Positions 8,409-18,450 of a stretch of DNA of 64,000 nucleotides are shown in pieces. The stretch spans positions 186,001-250,000 of the forward strand of contig JAWKWT010000004.1 of the NCBI GenBank assembly GCA_041397365.1, read 5' to 3'. The position numbers were made by a program, and so were the translations under genes. Source of the DNA: P52-10 sp041397365. Lineage in GTDB: Bacteria > Pseudomonadota > Alphaproteobacteria > Rhizobiales > Xanthobacteraceae. The notes below the pieces were generated by a model that saw only the letters and a program-made list of their open reading frames with translations, did no database searches and had not been told where the DNA came from. Positions within the stretch are counted from its first letter, which is position 1. Every line of letters starts with the position of its first letter.

Positions 8409-10733
8409 ATGGCGCGCACGCGTGCAGCGGACGCATGCGTCCAATCCGATTCGATCAAGGGATTGGCGCAATCAATCGCGAAACCGGCCTATCACCGGCT
8501 CGTCCTCGTCGAACCCGCACTTCGCCGCGCGGTGCCAACACTCATCATCGCTTTCCTCGCAACGATATTCGTCGGCGCTTTCGTCCAGATCATCGACCAG
8601 TCGCGGCAGCAATTCTCATCCTTGCGCAAGGAAATCGCCGCGCTCGCCGACCTCATCTCCGACCGGCTGGAGCATGTCGCGCCCGCACGCCCGAGCAAGA
8701 CTGTATCCGCGGACAGGTTGCAATCGCTGCTGCCGGGCTTCACCCCGCCATGGGGAATTGCAAACGGCCGCCACATCTTCGTCGCCGACGAGACCGGCCG
8801 TGTGATCGCGCGGCTGCCCGAAGGCACCAGCCCGATCGCCGAGCAGGCGACCGACCTCATCACCTCCACCGATCCTTCGAGCATCGATGCGTCGCAGAAC
8901 AGCGCGATTTCCGTCAAGCTCGCCAACGGCAACAGCGCGCTCGCCGCGCTGCGCACGATCAAATCGTCGTCGCTGCAACTGATCGTCGTGCAGGAACAGC
9001 AGGACGCACTGTTGCCGCCCTACGCGGCGCTGTCGATCACGCTGTCGGCGACTACCGGCTTCGTCGTACTGATCCTCGGCTTCGCCTTTCACTGGCAATC
9101 GACGCGTGCGCGCGAAGGCGATCTCATCAACGACGCCGTGCGGGCGCGCATCGACACCGCGCTCAATCGCGGACGGTGCGGCCTGTGGGATTGGGATCTG
9201 TCACGCGGACGGGTGTTCTGGTCGCGCTCGATGTTCACCATGCTGGGGCTTGAGGGACGCGGCGACCTGCTCACCTTCGGCGAGGTGAACGCGCTGGTCC
9301 ATTCGGACGATATCGATCTGTTTCATTTCGCCGACCAGCTCATGTCCGGACGCATCGGACAATTCGACGAGACGTTCCGGATGCGGCACGTCAACGGCCA
9401 CTGGATATGGCTGCGCGTCCGCTGCGAACTCGTCGGCACGAGCGAGGATGACGGTCCGCATCTGATCGGCATCGCGCTCGACATCACCGAGCAGAAGAGT
9501 CTCGCCGAGCGCAGCGTCGAAGCCGATCTCCGCCTACGAGACGCGGTGGAGACCATCCCCGAAGCCTTCGTGCTATGGGATGCCGACAACAGGCTGGTGC
9601 TCTGCAACTCGTATTTTCAGAGCCTGCACCGGCTGCCGGATTCGGCGGTCGTCCCCGGCACGCCTTACGAGACCGTCGCCGAGGTCGGCCGCATGCCGCA
9701 GATCCGCGAAAAGATCGGTGACGGCGCGGAGCAGGAGCACGGCGCACGCACCTTCGAGGCGCAGCTCGACGATGGCCGTTGGCTCAATATCAGCGAGCGT
9801 CGCACCAAGGACGGCGGCTATGTCTCGGTCGGCACCGACATCTCGAAGATCAAGGCGCATGAGCAGAAACTGATCGAGAACGACACCCAGCTTCGCGCCA
9901 ACCTGAAGGATTTGCAGAAGTCGCAGGCTGCGCTGGAGCGCCAGACCACCGAACTCGCCGACCTCGCGCAGAAATACGCGAATGAAAAGAACCGCGCCGA
10001 AGAAGCCAACAACACGAAATCGAAATTCCTGGCGAATATGAGCCATGAATTGCGCACGCCGCTGAATGCCATCATCGGCTTCTCGGAGATCATGGGCAGC
10101 GGCATGTTCGGCCAGCTCGGCTCGGAAAAATATCAGGAGTATTGCCGGGATATCCTCACCAGCGGCCAGTATCTGCTCGACGTCATCAACGACATTCTCG
10201 ACATGTCGAAGATCGAGGCGGGGCGCGTAAAACTCGATATCGAGCCGCTCGACCTCGCGCGCACCGTCAGCGAATCGATCCGCGTCGTCTCGGGCCGCGC
10301 GGAGAATAAAAAACTCCAGCTCTGCTCGCAGACGGAAGCCGACATCCACATCGTCGCCGACCGGCGGGCGATGAAGCAGATCGCGGTCAACCTTCTGTCG
10401 AACGCAGTGAAGTTCACGCCCGACGGCGGGAGGGTCGTGGTGCGCACGCGCAAGCTGGAAAACTCGGTGAGATTGATGATCGCCGACACCGGCATCGGCA
10501 TCGCGCCACAGGCGCTCGAGCGGCTCGGGCGGCCGTTCGAACAGGTCGAAAGCCAGCTTTCAAAGACCTATCACGGCTCGGGCCTGGGCCTCGCGATCTC
10601 GAAATCTCTGGTGCAACTGCACGGCGGTTCGATGCGCCTGCGCTCCCGCCTCGGCGGCGGAACAGTGGTGGTGGTGACGCTGCCGCGCAACGTGATGACG
10701 TTTTCGGATTCTCCGGATGCGGCGGCGGCCTAG
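8409..10733 (+). CDS. pleC: PAS-domain sensor histidine kinase, PleC-like
   Basis: Membrane-bound histidine kinase/phosphatase of 774 aa. A TM helix lies at about residues 42-62, then a periplasmic region to about 210, and a second TM near 215-235. Two PAS regions follow (about 255-365 and 375-480, the first with its PAC-like ALDITEQK), then a coiled coil. The HisKA motif MSHELRTPLNAIIGFSE and an ATPase domain with NLLSNAVKFT, DTGIGI and GSGLGLAISKSL complete it. The HisKA form matches the PleC/DivJ group that acts on DivK. Its position next to glnE, convergent, agrees with PleC in other Rhizobiales as I recall it. The exact member assignment is inferred. Confidence 0.75.
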   Translation: MARTRAADACVQSDSIKGLAQSIAKPAYHRLVLVEPALRRAVPTLIIAFLATIFVGAFVQIIDQSRQQFSSLRKEIAALADLISDRLEHVAPARPSKTVSADRLQSLLPGFTPPWGIANGRHIFVADETGRVIARLPEGTSPIAEQATDLITSTDPSSIDASQNSAISVKLANGNSALAALRTIKSSSLQLIVVQEQQDALLPPYAALSITLSATTGFVVLILGFAFHWQSTRAREGDLINDAVRARIDTALNRGRCGLWDWDLSRGRVFWSRSMFTMLGLEGRGDLLTFGEVNALVHSDDIDLFHFADQLMSGRIGQFDETFRMRHVNGHWIWLRVRCELVGTSEDDGPHLIGIALDITEQKSLAERSVEADLRLRDAVETIPEAFVLWDADNRLVLCNSYFQSLHRLPDSAVVPGTPYETVAEVGRMPQIREKIGDGAEQEHGARTFEAQLDDGRWLNISERRTKDGGYVSVGTDISKIKAHEQKLIENDTQLRANLKDLQKSQAALERQTTELADLAQKYANEKNRAEEANNTKSKFLANMSHELRTPLNAIIGFSEIMGSGMFGQLGSEKYQEYCRDILTSGQYLLDVINDILDMSKIEAGRVKLDIEPLDLARTVSESIRVVSGRAENKKLQLCSQTEADIHIVADRRAMKQIAVNLLSNAVKFTPDGGRVVVRTRKLENSVRLMIADTGIGIAPQALERLGRPFEQVESQLSKTYHGSGLGLAISKSLVQLHGGSMRLRSRLGGGTVVVVTLPRNVMTFSDSPDAAAA

Positions 10734-10790
10734 AGTTTGATCCCGAAAAACGGGGATCGTTTTTCGGACCAGATCATGCTCTGAAACTCA
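10732..10790. repeat. Palindromic intergenic repeat, copy A (also a likely bidirectional terminator)
   Basis: AGAGTTT at the left and AAACTCA at the right flank a core with GATCCCGAAAAA and TTTTTCGG, ending in GATCATGCTC. It sits between two convergent genes and overlaps both stop codons. It shares the GATC...CCGAAAA...TTTTCGG...GATCATGCTC layout with the copies at 51.1, 54.3 and 55.6 kb. Confidence 0.7.
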
Positions 10791-13745
10791 ATCCTCCAAC
10801 AGCGACAGGAACACCCGCCGCACCTCGCCCTGCGTTTCCTTCAGCCTCGCCTCCAGCGCGGAAAAGTCCGGCTCGTCCGCCGCCCGCGCCAGCAGCCGCA
10901 GCAAGTCCGCTCCCGCCGTCGCCGGCTTGAAATTTTCGCTGAGACAGAGCCGCAGGATCTGGTTGAGGTCCTGGTAGAGCCGCATCGCCGGGCGCAGCAC
11001 GTTCGCGTCCGGCTGCGACAGCACGCCCAGCTTCGCCGCCGCCTCCAGCACGTTGAGCGTGCCCGGATCGAGAACGGCGGGATGCTCGGACGCATGCACG
11101 AGTTGAAGAAACTGCGCGACGAACTCGATGTCGATCAGCCCGCCGGCAGCATATTTGAGGTCCCACATATCGGAATCGCCCTTTTCCTGGGCGATCGCCT
11201 GCCGCATCTCCAGCACGTCGTTGGCGATGATCGTGCGGTCGCGCGGCCGCGTCAGCACCTCGCGGATGATCGTCTCGATCTTCTCGCGAAACGCCGGCGA
11301 CGCCGACACGACGCGCGCGCGGGTCAGCGCCATGTGCTCCCACGTCCAGGCTTCGAAATCCTGATACTGGGCGAAAGCGTCGAGGCGCGTCGCCACCGGA
11401 CCGGAGCGGCCCGAAGGGCGCAGGCGCATGTCCACCTCATACAGCACGCCGTAATTCGTCCGCGTCGTGAACGCGCTGATGAGCCGTTGCGTCAGCCGGG
11501 CGAAATACTGCGCGCCCACCAGCGGCCGCGCGCCATCGGAATCCGGCTGCTCATGATCGAAATCGTAGATCATGATGAGATCGAGATCGGACGACGCGGT
11601 CATCTCGCGGCTGCCGAGGCGGCCCATGCCGATGATCGCCGTCTCCTGCTCCCTGATGACCCCGTGCTGTGTCGCGAACTGATCGGTGACGAGCCGGTGG
11701 ATCGTGCGTACGATTCCTTCGGCGACATCGGCGAACGCCGTTCCCGCCAGTTGCGCGGACACCGTGCCCGACAGAATGCGCGAGCCGATCAGGAACAGGC
11801 TCTCCTGCCCGAACAGCCGCAGGCGATCGAGAAACTCCTCATACGAATCCGCGTCCGCCAATGACGCCGCAAGACGCTTGGAGATTTCCTCCTGCTGCGG
11901 CATCGCGCCGAAGAAACGCGGATCGACCAGGCCGTCCATCAGCCGGGGCTGCTGCGCGAGCATGTCGCCAAGCCGGGGCGCGGCGCCGACGATCGAAGCG
12001 ATCAGCGAAATCAGATCAGGATTCTGTTGCAGAAGCGACAACAGCGTCGCGCCGCGCTGGACGGACTGAAGGACGCTGTCGAACTGGTTCAGTGCGCTCT
12101 CCGGATTTTCCGCGCGCGCGAGTTTTCCGAGAAGCTGCGGCAGCATGTCGGCGAGCGCGTCGCGCGTCGCCTGCGACCGCAGCGCGCGGTATTCGCCGCC
12201 AAGCCATTGCTTGATGGTTTCGGCCGCCGCCGCCGGCTGCTTGAATCCCAGCACGGTGACGAATTCGAGAACGCGCTGGTCCTCCGCGCCGCGATGGAAT
12301 TCCGCCGCCGGCGCGGCCGGCGTCGCCGCATCTCCCTCGAATAGGCGGCTGTAATGCTGCTGCACGCATTGCAGATGACCGACCAGAACGACCGCGAAGG
12401 CGTCGCGATTTTCGTATCCGAGAAAGCGCGCGAAGCGCTCCAGCGCCTCGCGGTCCTCGGGCAGCGTATGAGTCTGCTCGTCGGCCATCATCTGCAAGCG
12501 ATGCTCGACCTTGCGCAGAAAATTATACGCCACCGTCAGTTCGTCGCGCGCTGTCGCGGTGATCCAGCCGCCCGCGGCGAGCCTGTCCAACGTTTCCAGC
12601 GTGCGGCGGATGCGCAATTCCGGATGCCGCCCGCCGGCGATCAATTGCTGCGTCTGGGCGAAAAACTCGATCTCGCGGATGCCGCCGCGGCCCTGCTTGA
12701 TGTTGTGGCCCTCGACGGCAATCTCGCTGTGACCCTTATAGGCGTGCATCTGCCGCTTCATGTCGTGAACGTCGGCCACGGCAGCGAAATCCAGATATCG
12801 CCGCCAGACGAACGGCGACAATTCCGACAGCATGCTTTGGCCCGCCTCGATGTCGGCGGCGCAAGGATTGGCCTTTATCATTGCGGCGCGTTCCCAAGTG
12901 CGCCCTTCCCGCTCGTAGTAATTGAGCGCCGACAGCGTGGACACCGCCACCGGCGTCGAGGCCGGATCGGGCCGCAATCGCAGGTCGACGCGAAAGACGT
13001 AGCCGTCGCCAGTGCGCTGCTGCATCAGCCGCGACATGCCCTGCGTCAGCCGCACGAAAAACGGCTGCGGCTCGATGTCGGCTTTCAGCGAATTGCGCTC
13101 GGCCTCGTAGAACGCGATCAGATCGATGTCGCTGGAGAAATTCAATTCGCCCGCGCCCATCTTGCCCATCGCCAGCAGGATCAGGCCGCAGCCGATCTCG
13201 GGCTCCTCCTTCACAGGCGGCACGATGCGGCCGCGCCCGGCTTCCTGCGTCAGCAGAAACCGCACGGAGCCCTGGACGGCGGTGACCGCGACGTCGGTCA
13301 ATGCGCCGGTGATGCGCATCACCGGCCAGACATCGCCGAGATCGCACATCGCGATCAAGAGCGCCGCCTCGGATTTCAGCCGCCGCAGCACATGCATCGC
13401 GGTCGTCTCGTCCTCCGCCCGGCCGATGGCGGCATGCGTCTGTTCGATCAGATGCGCGATCAGCTCGTCCGGATCGGTTTCGAGAATCCTTATGAGACGT
13501 TCCGCATCGGCGCGGACCAGGTCGAACAGATAGGGCGCGGAATCGGCGATCGCATGCAGCATCGCGCTGACACGCGGATAGAATTGGCAAAGCCGCTCGA
13601 TCGGCGCACGCTCCGCCGCGTCGAGATCGGCGAGCCAGTCGGCGAACCGCTTGTCCGCCTGCGCGTCATCATAGGCGCGCGGGGCCACGACCAGACGGGC
13701 GGCGAGCGATTTCGGGTCCGCTGCGGGCAACGCGGCAGAGGTCAT
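10788..13745 (-). CDS. glnE: Bifunctional glutamine synthetase adenylyltransferase/adenylyl-removing enzyme
   Basis: Cytoplasmic regulator of nitrogen assimilation that adenylylates or deadenylylates GlnA under control of PII. The 985-aa length matches GlnE. Two nucleotidyltransferase domains are seen. The N-terminal, deadenylylating one has NFSSDIDLIAFYEAERN; the C-terminal, adenylylating one has MTASSDLDLIMIYDFD. Each carries the metal-binding DxD and each is followed by a helical PII-uridylyltransferase-like domain. The ATG at 13745 overlaps the TGA of the upstream kinase by four bases, which argues for this start over the in-frame codon 16 codons earlier and for co-transcription with that two-component pair. 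Confidence 0.97.
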   Translation of the reverse strand: MTSAALPAADPKSLAARLVVAPRAYDDAQADKRFADWLADLDAAERAPIERLCQFYPRVSAMLHAIADSAPYLFDLVRADAERLIRILETDPDELIAHLIEQTHAAIGRAEDETTAMHVLRRLKSEAALLIAMCDLGDVWPVMRITGALTDVAVTAVQGSVRFLLTQEAGRGRIVPPVKEEPEIGCGLILLAMGKMGAGELNFSSDIDLIAFYEAERNSLKADIEPQPFFVRLTQGMSRLMQQRTGDGYVFRVDLRLRPDPASTPVAVSTLSALNYYEREGRTWERAAMIKANPCAADIEAGQSMLSELSPFVWRRYLDFAAVADVHDMKRQMHAYKGHSEIAVEGHNIKQGRGGIREIEFFAQTQQLIAGGRHPELRIRRTLETLDRLAAGGWITATARDELTVAYNFLRKVEHRLQMMADEQTHTLPEDREALERFARFLGYENRDAFAVVLVGHLQCVQQHYSRLFEGDAATPAAPAAEFHRGAEDQRVLEFVTVLGFKQPAAAAETIKQWLGGEYRALRSQATRDALADMLPQLLGKLARAENPESALNQFDSVLQSVQRGATLLSLLQQNPDLISLIASIVGAAPRLGDMLAQQPRLMDGLVDPRFFGAMPQQEEISKRLAASLADADSYEEFLDRLRLFGQESLFLIGSRILSGTVSAQLAGTAFADVAEGIVRTIHRLVTDQFATQHGVIREQETAIIGMGRLGSREMTASSDLDLIMIYDFDHEQPDSDGARPLVGAQYFARLTQRLISAFTTRTNYGVLYEVDMRLRPSGRSGPVATRLDAFAQYQDFEAWTWEHMALTRARVVSASPAFREKIETIIREVLTRPRDRTIIANDVLEMRQAIAQEKGDSDMWDLKYAAGGLIDIEFVAQFLQLVHASEHPAVLDPGTLNVLEAAAKLGVLSQPDANVLRPAMRLYQDLNQILRLCLSENFKPATAGADLLRLLARAADEPDFSALEARLKETQGEVRRVFLSLLED

Positions 13746-15148
13746 GGCAGTTTCTGGTCCGGTCCCCGGCGAGGAAGAACGAGCGTTGCGCACAGGCCGG
13801 GATTGTTATCGCTGAGTCGCAGTTCCCCACCATGCAGCGTCGCCACCGCCGACGCCAGACTTAAGCCGAGCCCGGAGCCGGGCTGCGTGCGGCTGGCCTC
13901 CAGCCGGACGAACCGCTCCACCGCGCGCTCGCGGTCGGCTTCCGGAATGCCCGGACCCCGATCCGCCACCGTCAGATCGACCGTGTCGTGCGTCCCCCGG
14001 CATTCGATCCGGATATCGCCGCCATCCTGCTTGGGGCCGGACGGCTTGCCATATTTGATGGCATTTTCCAGCAGATTCGCCAGCGCCTGGCTGACCAGTT
14101 CGCGATTCCCGTGCAGTGTGACGGGTTCAGCCTGAACCGTCAGCGTCAGCCCCGCATCCTCCGCCAGCGGCTCGTATAATTCTTGCAGTCCGTTCGCGAC
14201 CTCGGCAGCGTCGAAATCCGTCATGTCGCCACGCGCCTGCCCGGATTCCGCGCGCGCGATCAGCAGCAGCGCGTTGAACGTCCCGATCAGTGCATCGGAT
14301 TCCTCGATGGTCCGCTCCAGAGCGTTGCGATAATCCGGCTCGCTGCCGGATTGCGCCAGCGCCTCCTCGGCACGATTGCGCAGGCGGGTCAGCGGCGTCT
14401 TCAGATCGTGGGCGATGTTGTCGGAGACTTCCTTCAGCCCGCGCATCAGCGCCTCGATGCGGTCGAGCATCGCATTGAGGTTTTCGGCCAGCCGATCCAG
14501 TTCGTCACCGGAGCGCCCGACCGGCAGCCGCTCGCTCAGGTCGCCGGCCATGATGCGCTGGGTGGTGCCGGTCATCGCGTCGATACGCCGCAACACCCGC
14601 CGCGCCACCAGCACGCCGCCGCCGAGGCCGAGAACAATGACGACAAAGAACGACCATTGGGCCGCGGAGACGACGACGCCGAAAACCCGCCGCCGCTCCT
14701 CGAGGTCGCGGCCGACCAGCAGATGAAATCCGTTCGGCACCTGCGACACCCGCACCAGCGCGCGATGGTCGGCGACGTCCTGTTCCTCAAGCCGCCGATA
14801 GGAGGTTTCGGTCCAGCCGAAACGGCCCATGACGCCGGGCTCCAGCGAGCCGACATTGCCCGCGACGCCCTGGCCGGTCGGCGTCGCCACGAGATAGAGA
14901 TTGGAGCCCGGCCGCAAGGCGCGATCCTCGATCGCGCTGACAAGGCCGCGCAGGCCCTCGCTCTCAAACCGGTTGATGAGTTCGCTGGTTTCGGCATTCA
15001 CCGTTTCGGTGATCTGCTCGGTGACGAGGCGGCGCGTGTTCCAGGCGAAATAGCCGAGCAGCGTGAACGCGAACAGCACGAACAGCAGCAGGTAGGCCAG
15101 AGTCAGGCGAAACGCGGTGGTGCGGATGAGTTTGCTGAAGGCCGTCAC
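13742..15148 (-). CDS. Two-component sensor histidine kinase (EnvZ/CpxA type)
   Basis: Inner-membrane kinase of 468 aa. There is a TM helix at about 14-36, a periplasmic sensor to about 170, and a second TM near 172-195. HAMP runs to about 250. The HisKA box reads SDNIAHDLKTPLTRLRNRAE, and the ATPase has NLLENAIKYGKPSG, DRGPGIP and GSGLGLSLASAV. A GTG start is used. It lies downstream of its response regulator, 80 bases away, and is coupled by ATGA to glnE. The upstream neighbour degP suggests an envelope-stress role, but that is only context. Confidence 0.93.
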   Translation of the reverse strand: MTAFSKLIRTTAFRLTLAYLLLFVLFAFTLLGYFAWNTRRLVTEQITETVNAETSELINRFESEGLRGLVSAIEDRALRPGSNLYLVATPTGQGVAGNVGSLEPGVMGRFGWTETSYRRLEEQDVADHRALVRVSQVPNGFHLLVGRDLEERRRVFGVVVSAAQWSFFVVIVLGLGGGVLVARRVLRRIDAMTGTTQRIMAGDLSERLPVGRSGDELDRLAENLNAMLDRIEALMRGLKEVSDNIAHDLKTPLTRLRNRAEEALAQSGSEPDYRNALERTIEESDALIGTFNALLLIARAESGQARGDMTDFDAAEVANGLQELYEPLAEDAGLTLTVQAEPVTLHGNRELVSQALANLLENAIKYGKPSGPKQDGGDIRIECRGTHDTVDLTVADRGPGIPEADRERAVERFVRLEASRTQPGSGLGLSLASAVATLHGGELRLSDNNPGLCATLVLPRRGPDQKLP

Positions 15149-15228
15149 GAACGAGCTACCGACAATCCTGTCGCCTCAAAGAACAGCCAACCTATCAGCA
15201 CGTCGCGACAATCGAAAGCGCCGGCGAG

Positions 15229-15939
15229 TTAGCGCACATCATCGCGGACCATATAGCCCGCGCCGCGGATCGTATGCAGCAGCGGGCGGTCTTGCCCCTT
15301 ATCGATCTTCGAGCGCAAGCGGGAGATATGTACGTCGATGACGTTGGTCTGCGGATCGAAATGATAGTCCCAGACATTTTCGAGCAGCATCGTGCGCGTC
15401 ACCACCTGCCCCGCATGTTTCATCAAATATTCGAGCAGGCGGAATTCGCGCGGCTGAAGCACGATCTCCTCGCCGCCGCGGATGACGCGATGCGACAGCC
15501 GGTCCAGCTCCAGATTGCCGATGCGATAGGTCGTCTCCTCCGCCTTGCCCGAGCCGCGGCGCGACAGCACCTCGACCCGCGCCAGTAATTCGTTGAAGGA
15601 ATAAGGTTTTGGCAGGTAGTCGTCGCCGCCGGCGCGCAGACCCTTGACCCGGTCGTCGACCTGACCCAGCGCCGACAGGATCAGCGCCGGCGTGCTGTTG
15701 CCCTTCTCGCGCAACGCGCCGATCACCGACAATCCGTCGCGCTTCGGCAGCATGCGGTCGACGATCATCACGTCATAATCGCCCGACTCGGCAAGCGCGA
15801 GCCCGCTCTCGCCGTCGGCGGCATGGTCGGCGATGTGGCCAGCTTCGCGAAAGGCTTTCACGAGATAGTCGGCGGACTCCCGATCGTCCTCGATGATAAG
15901 CAGGCGCATGTCCGACGCAGGTTCCATCGCTGGCTTCAT
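15229..15939 (-). CDS. OmpR/PhoB-family response regulator
   Basis: Cytoplasmic DNA-binding regulator of 236 aa. The receiver domain has the acidic pair in LLIIEDDRESAD, the phosphoacceptor Asp61 in MIVDRMLPKRDG, and Lys in DDYLPKPYSFNEL. The winged-helix effector domain has LQPREFRLLEYLMKHAGQVV and the recognition segment VIDVHISRLRSKID, ending GAGYMVRDD. The first ATG is preferred because GGAG lies 7 bases upstream. It pairs with the kinase at 13742-15148. Confidence 0.94.
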   Translation of the reverse strand: MKPAMEPASDMRLLIIEDDRESADYLVKAFREAGHIADHAADGESGLALAESGDYDVMIVDRMLPKRDGLSVIGALREKGNSTPALILSALGQVDDRVKGLRAGGDDYLPKPYSFNELLARVEVLSRRGSGKAEETTYRIGNLELDRLSHRVIRGGEEIVLQPREFRLLEYLMKHAGQVVTRTMLLENVWDYHFDPQTNVIDVHISRLRSKIDKGQDRPLLHTIRGAGYMVRDDVR

Positions 15940-16201
15940 TGAACTGCTCCACCATGGCGAAACGCGCCATTCCGATCAAGCCGTGACTTCCGATCAAGCT
16001 GTGGCATCGCGCGGAGACCTGAAGAGAAAACGGGCGACGAATTGGGGGACTTCGCCGCCCGCCGCGCAGCTTCCGACAGAGGGGGGCTAAACTCCGTCGA
16101 AAGAGCGAGTGGGGACGAGCGACGCGCCCGCCCCCCCGGGACGGATCAACGGCGGGGGCGACGATGCCGTTGAACCATTCCCGAACTGATATGGGGTGCG
16201 A

Positions 16202-17767
16202 TCAGCCGCGCCCCAACGGGATTGCGACAAATCGCGTCCCTTCGCCGGAGCGAACACGCATGAGGACGGTGTTCTTGCTGTCCTTGCGCGCCGTCGAGAT
16301 CGCATCGCGGATGTCGGCCACGTTGCTCACGGCCTTTCCGCCAACTTCGAGGATGACGTCACCTTCCTTGAAGCCGCGCTCGGCGGCCGGACCGCCACGC
16401 TCGACGTCGGTCACCACCACGCCATCCTTGCCCGCGCCCGCGACGCTGCCGGCCGGCGCAACCGTCATGCCGAGACGGCCAAGCTCCATGCTGCGCTGGC
16501 TGCGTCCGCCACCATCGCGATCACGATCGAAGCCGGCCCGAGCCTCGCGCTGGTTCGGCAATTCGCCGAGCGTGAGGTCGATGGACTTTTCCTGGCCCTT
16601 CTGCATGACGTCGAGCTTGACGACCGTGCCCGGCGGCATGCCGCCGATGGTCCGCGTCAACTCCTTCGCGTCCCGGACAGGCTTGCCGTTGACGCCGAGG
16701 ATCACGTCGCCCGATCCAATGCCGGCCTTCGTCGCCGGGCTGTTCGCCTGAGGCTCGGCGACCAGCGCGCCTTCCGCCTTCTTCAGACCGAGACTATCGG
16801 CGATATCGGCCGTTACCGGCTGAATCTGGATGCCGATCCAGCCGCGGCTGACCACGCCCTTGTCACGCAATTGCGACACCACCGTTTTCACGGTCGATGC
16901 GGGGATCGAGAACGCGATGCCGACGCTGCCGCCGGAGGGCGAGAAGATCGCCGTGTTGACGCCGACAACCTCGCCATGCGTGTCGAAAGCGGGGCCGCCG
17001 GAATTGCCCTTGTTCACCGGCGCGTCGATCTGGATGAAATCGTCATAGGGACCGGAGCCGATGTCGCGGCCGCTGGCCGAGACGATGCCCGCGGTCACCG
17101 TTCCGCCGAGACCGAACGGATTGCCCACCGCCAGCACCCAGTCGCCGATGCGCGGCTGCTTGTCGGAGAGCTTCGCGAAGGGGAAGTCGGTGCGGCCATC
17201 GACCTTGATGAGAGCGAGGTCGGTGCGCGGATCGGTGCCGATCACCTTCGCCGGATAGGTCTTGCCATCGTCGGTCGCGACCTCGACCGTGTCGGCGCCA
17301 TCGACGACGTGATTGTTCGTCACCGCATAGCCGTCGGCGGAGATGAAGAAGCCAGAGCCCTGCCCGGTGATCGGACCGCGTCCGCGCGGACCGCGATGGC
17401 CGGGGATTCCGTCCGGACCGCCGAAGCGACGGAAGAATCGCTCCATCGGCGAGCCCGGCTGGAACGGCGAATCATCGCCGAATTCGGACTTGTCGACCGA
17501 TTTGACGCGAACGGAAATCACCGATGGTTTGACGTGCTCGACGATGTCGGCGAACCCGACCGGCTGCTGCACGTTGCGCACGGCGTTGTTCACCTGCGCC
17601 TGAGCCGGCGTCGAGAACATGTCGCCGGGCTGGAAGGTCGGCGTCAGTCCGTATGCCGCCGCGCCGAGGCCAGCGGCGACGGTCGCCATCAAGGCGAGCT
17701 TGCGGAAAGCCAGAACCGGACGGCTCCGGGAGTTTTCAGAGGAAGTGCGATCGGGTCCACCGGTCAT
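16202..17767 (-). CDS. degP: Periplasmic serine endoprotease, Do/HtrA family
   Basis: Envelope quality-control protease/chaperone of about 521 aa. An N-terminal signal segment (hydrophobic KLALMATVAAGLGAAAYGL) is followed by the trypsin-like domain with His in VTNNHVVDG, Asp in RTDLALIKVDG and Ser in NKGNSGGPAFD. Two PDZ domains occupy about residues 285-385 and 410-515. The ATG at 17767 has GGAG nine bases upstream; the ATG at 17776 abuts the same site and is less likely. It lies between the ccm genes and the two-component pair, an order known in rhizobia. The exact paralogue (DegP, MucD, DegQ) is not determined. Confidence 0.93.
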   Translation of the reverse strand: MTGGPDRTSSENSRSRPVLAFRKLALMATVAAGLGAAAYGLTPTFQPGDMFSTPAQAQVNNAVRNVQQPVGFADIVEHVKPSVISVRVKSVDKSEFGDDSPFQPGSPMERFFRRFGGPDGIPGHRGPRGRGPITGQGSGFFISADGYAVTNNHVVDGADTVEVATDDGKTYPAKVIGTDPRTDLALIKVDGRTDFPFAKLSDKQPRIGDWVLAVGNPFGLGGTVTAGIVSASGRDIGSGPYDDFIQIDAPVNKGNSGGPAFDTHGEVVGVNTAIFSPSGGSVGIAFSIPASTVKTVVSQLRDKGVVSRGWIGIQIQPVTADIADSLGLKKAEGALVAEPQANSPATKAGIGSGDVILGVNGKPVRDAKELTRTIGGMPPGTVVKLDVMQKGQEKSIDLTLGELPNQREARAGFDRDRDGGGRSQRSMELGRLGMTVAPAGSVAGAGKDGVVVTDVERGGPAAERGFKEGDVILEVGGKAVSNVADIRDAISTARKDSKNTVLMRVRSGEGTRFVAIPLGRG

Positions 17768-17929
17768 GGGAAACATCTCCAGTTCGAATATCGTCGGCGT
17801 CAGCGACGCCTCGTGAACCAGAAGATGGGGTATGCCGGCTTACACCGCGCTTTCGGGGGGATTAAACTTTGGTAATGCTAGCAAAAAACTGCCGCAGGTG
17901 GGAGCAATCGAAAATCGAAAAAGGAACCG

Positions 17930-18445
17930 CTATCGCTCGACGATTTCGGCGAGACGTCTTTCCTCCTCGGGACTGAGCTTCGGCGTCGCCCCTAAGTCGC
18001 CTTGCGGCTGCGGCACGGCCTTTCTCCGCGCGGCGATCAGCAATCCGAAAAGCCCCGCCAGCAGCAGCGCCGGCGGCAACAGCCACAGCACCAGCGTCTG
18101 CGCCTCGAAGGGCGGCTTCAGCAGCACGAACGCGCCGTAGCGATCGACGAGAAAATCGATCACCTGCTTGTCCGTGTCGCCCTCGGCGATGCGCTCACGC
18201 ACCAGCAGCCGCAGATCGCGCGCCAGCGGCGCGTCGGAATCGTCGATGGACTGGTTCTGGCAGACCATGCAGCGCAAATCGCGCGACAGCGCGCGTGCAC
18301 GCGCCTCCAGCGCCGGGTCCTTCATGATCTCGCCGGGCTGCACGGCAAGGGCGGGAGATGCGATGGCGAGAGCCAGGCAGAAAAGAACGCCGAGAATGCC
18401 GGGAAATTTGCGGCCTATACGGCATCGTCTGAGGGCATCGCGCAT
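17930..18445 (-). CDS. ccmH: Cytochrome c-type biogenesis protein CcmH
   Basis: Periplasm-facing, membrane-anchored thiol protein that reduces apocytochrome c and presents it to CcmF for haem ligation. The 171-aa protein has a signal helix (residues 14-34), the LRCMVCQNQS motif with redox cysteines Cys59 and Cys62, and a C-terminal TM helix (about 125-147) with a charged tail ending EEERRLAEIVER. The start ATG lies 5 bases after the ccmF stop. A 583-aa frame covering this region is mostly an out-of-frame reading of ccmF joined to this gene. Last gene of ccmI-ccmE-ccmF-ccmH. Confidence 0.95.
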   Translation of the reverse strand: MRDALRRCRIGRKFPGILGVLFCLALAIASPALAVQPGEIMKDPALEARARALSRDLRCMVCQNQSIDDSDAPLARDLRLLVRERIAEGDTDKQVIDFLVDRYGAFVLLKPPFEAQTLVLWLLPPALLLAGLFGLLIAARRKAVPQPQGDLGATPKLSPEEERRLAEIVER

Positions 18446-18450
18446 GACGC

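Noticed and set aside
12354..14135. 593-aa plus-strand open frame
   Set aside because: Covers glnE and the kinase gene on the other strand; no recognisable domain.
16196..17875. 559-aa plus-strand open frame
   Set aside because: Antisense to degP, which has signal peptide, catalytic triad and two PDZ domains.
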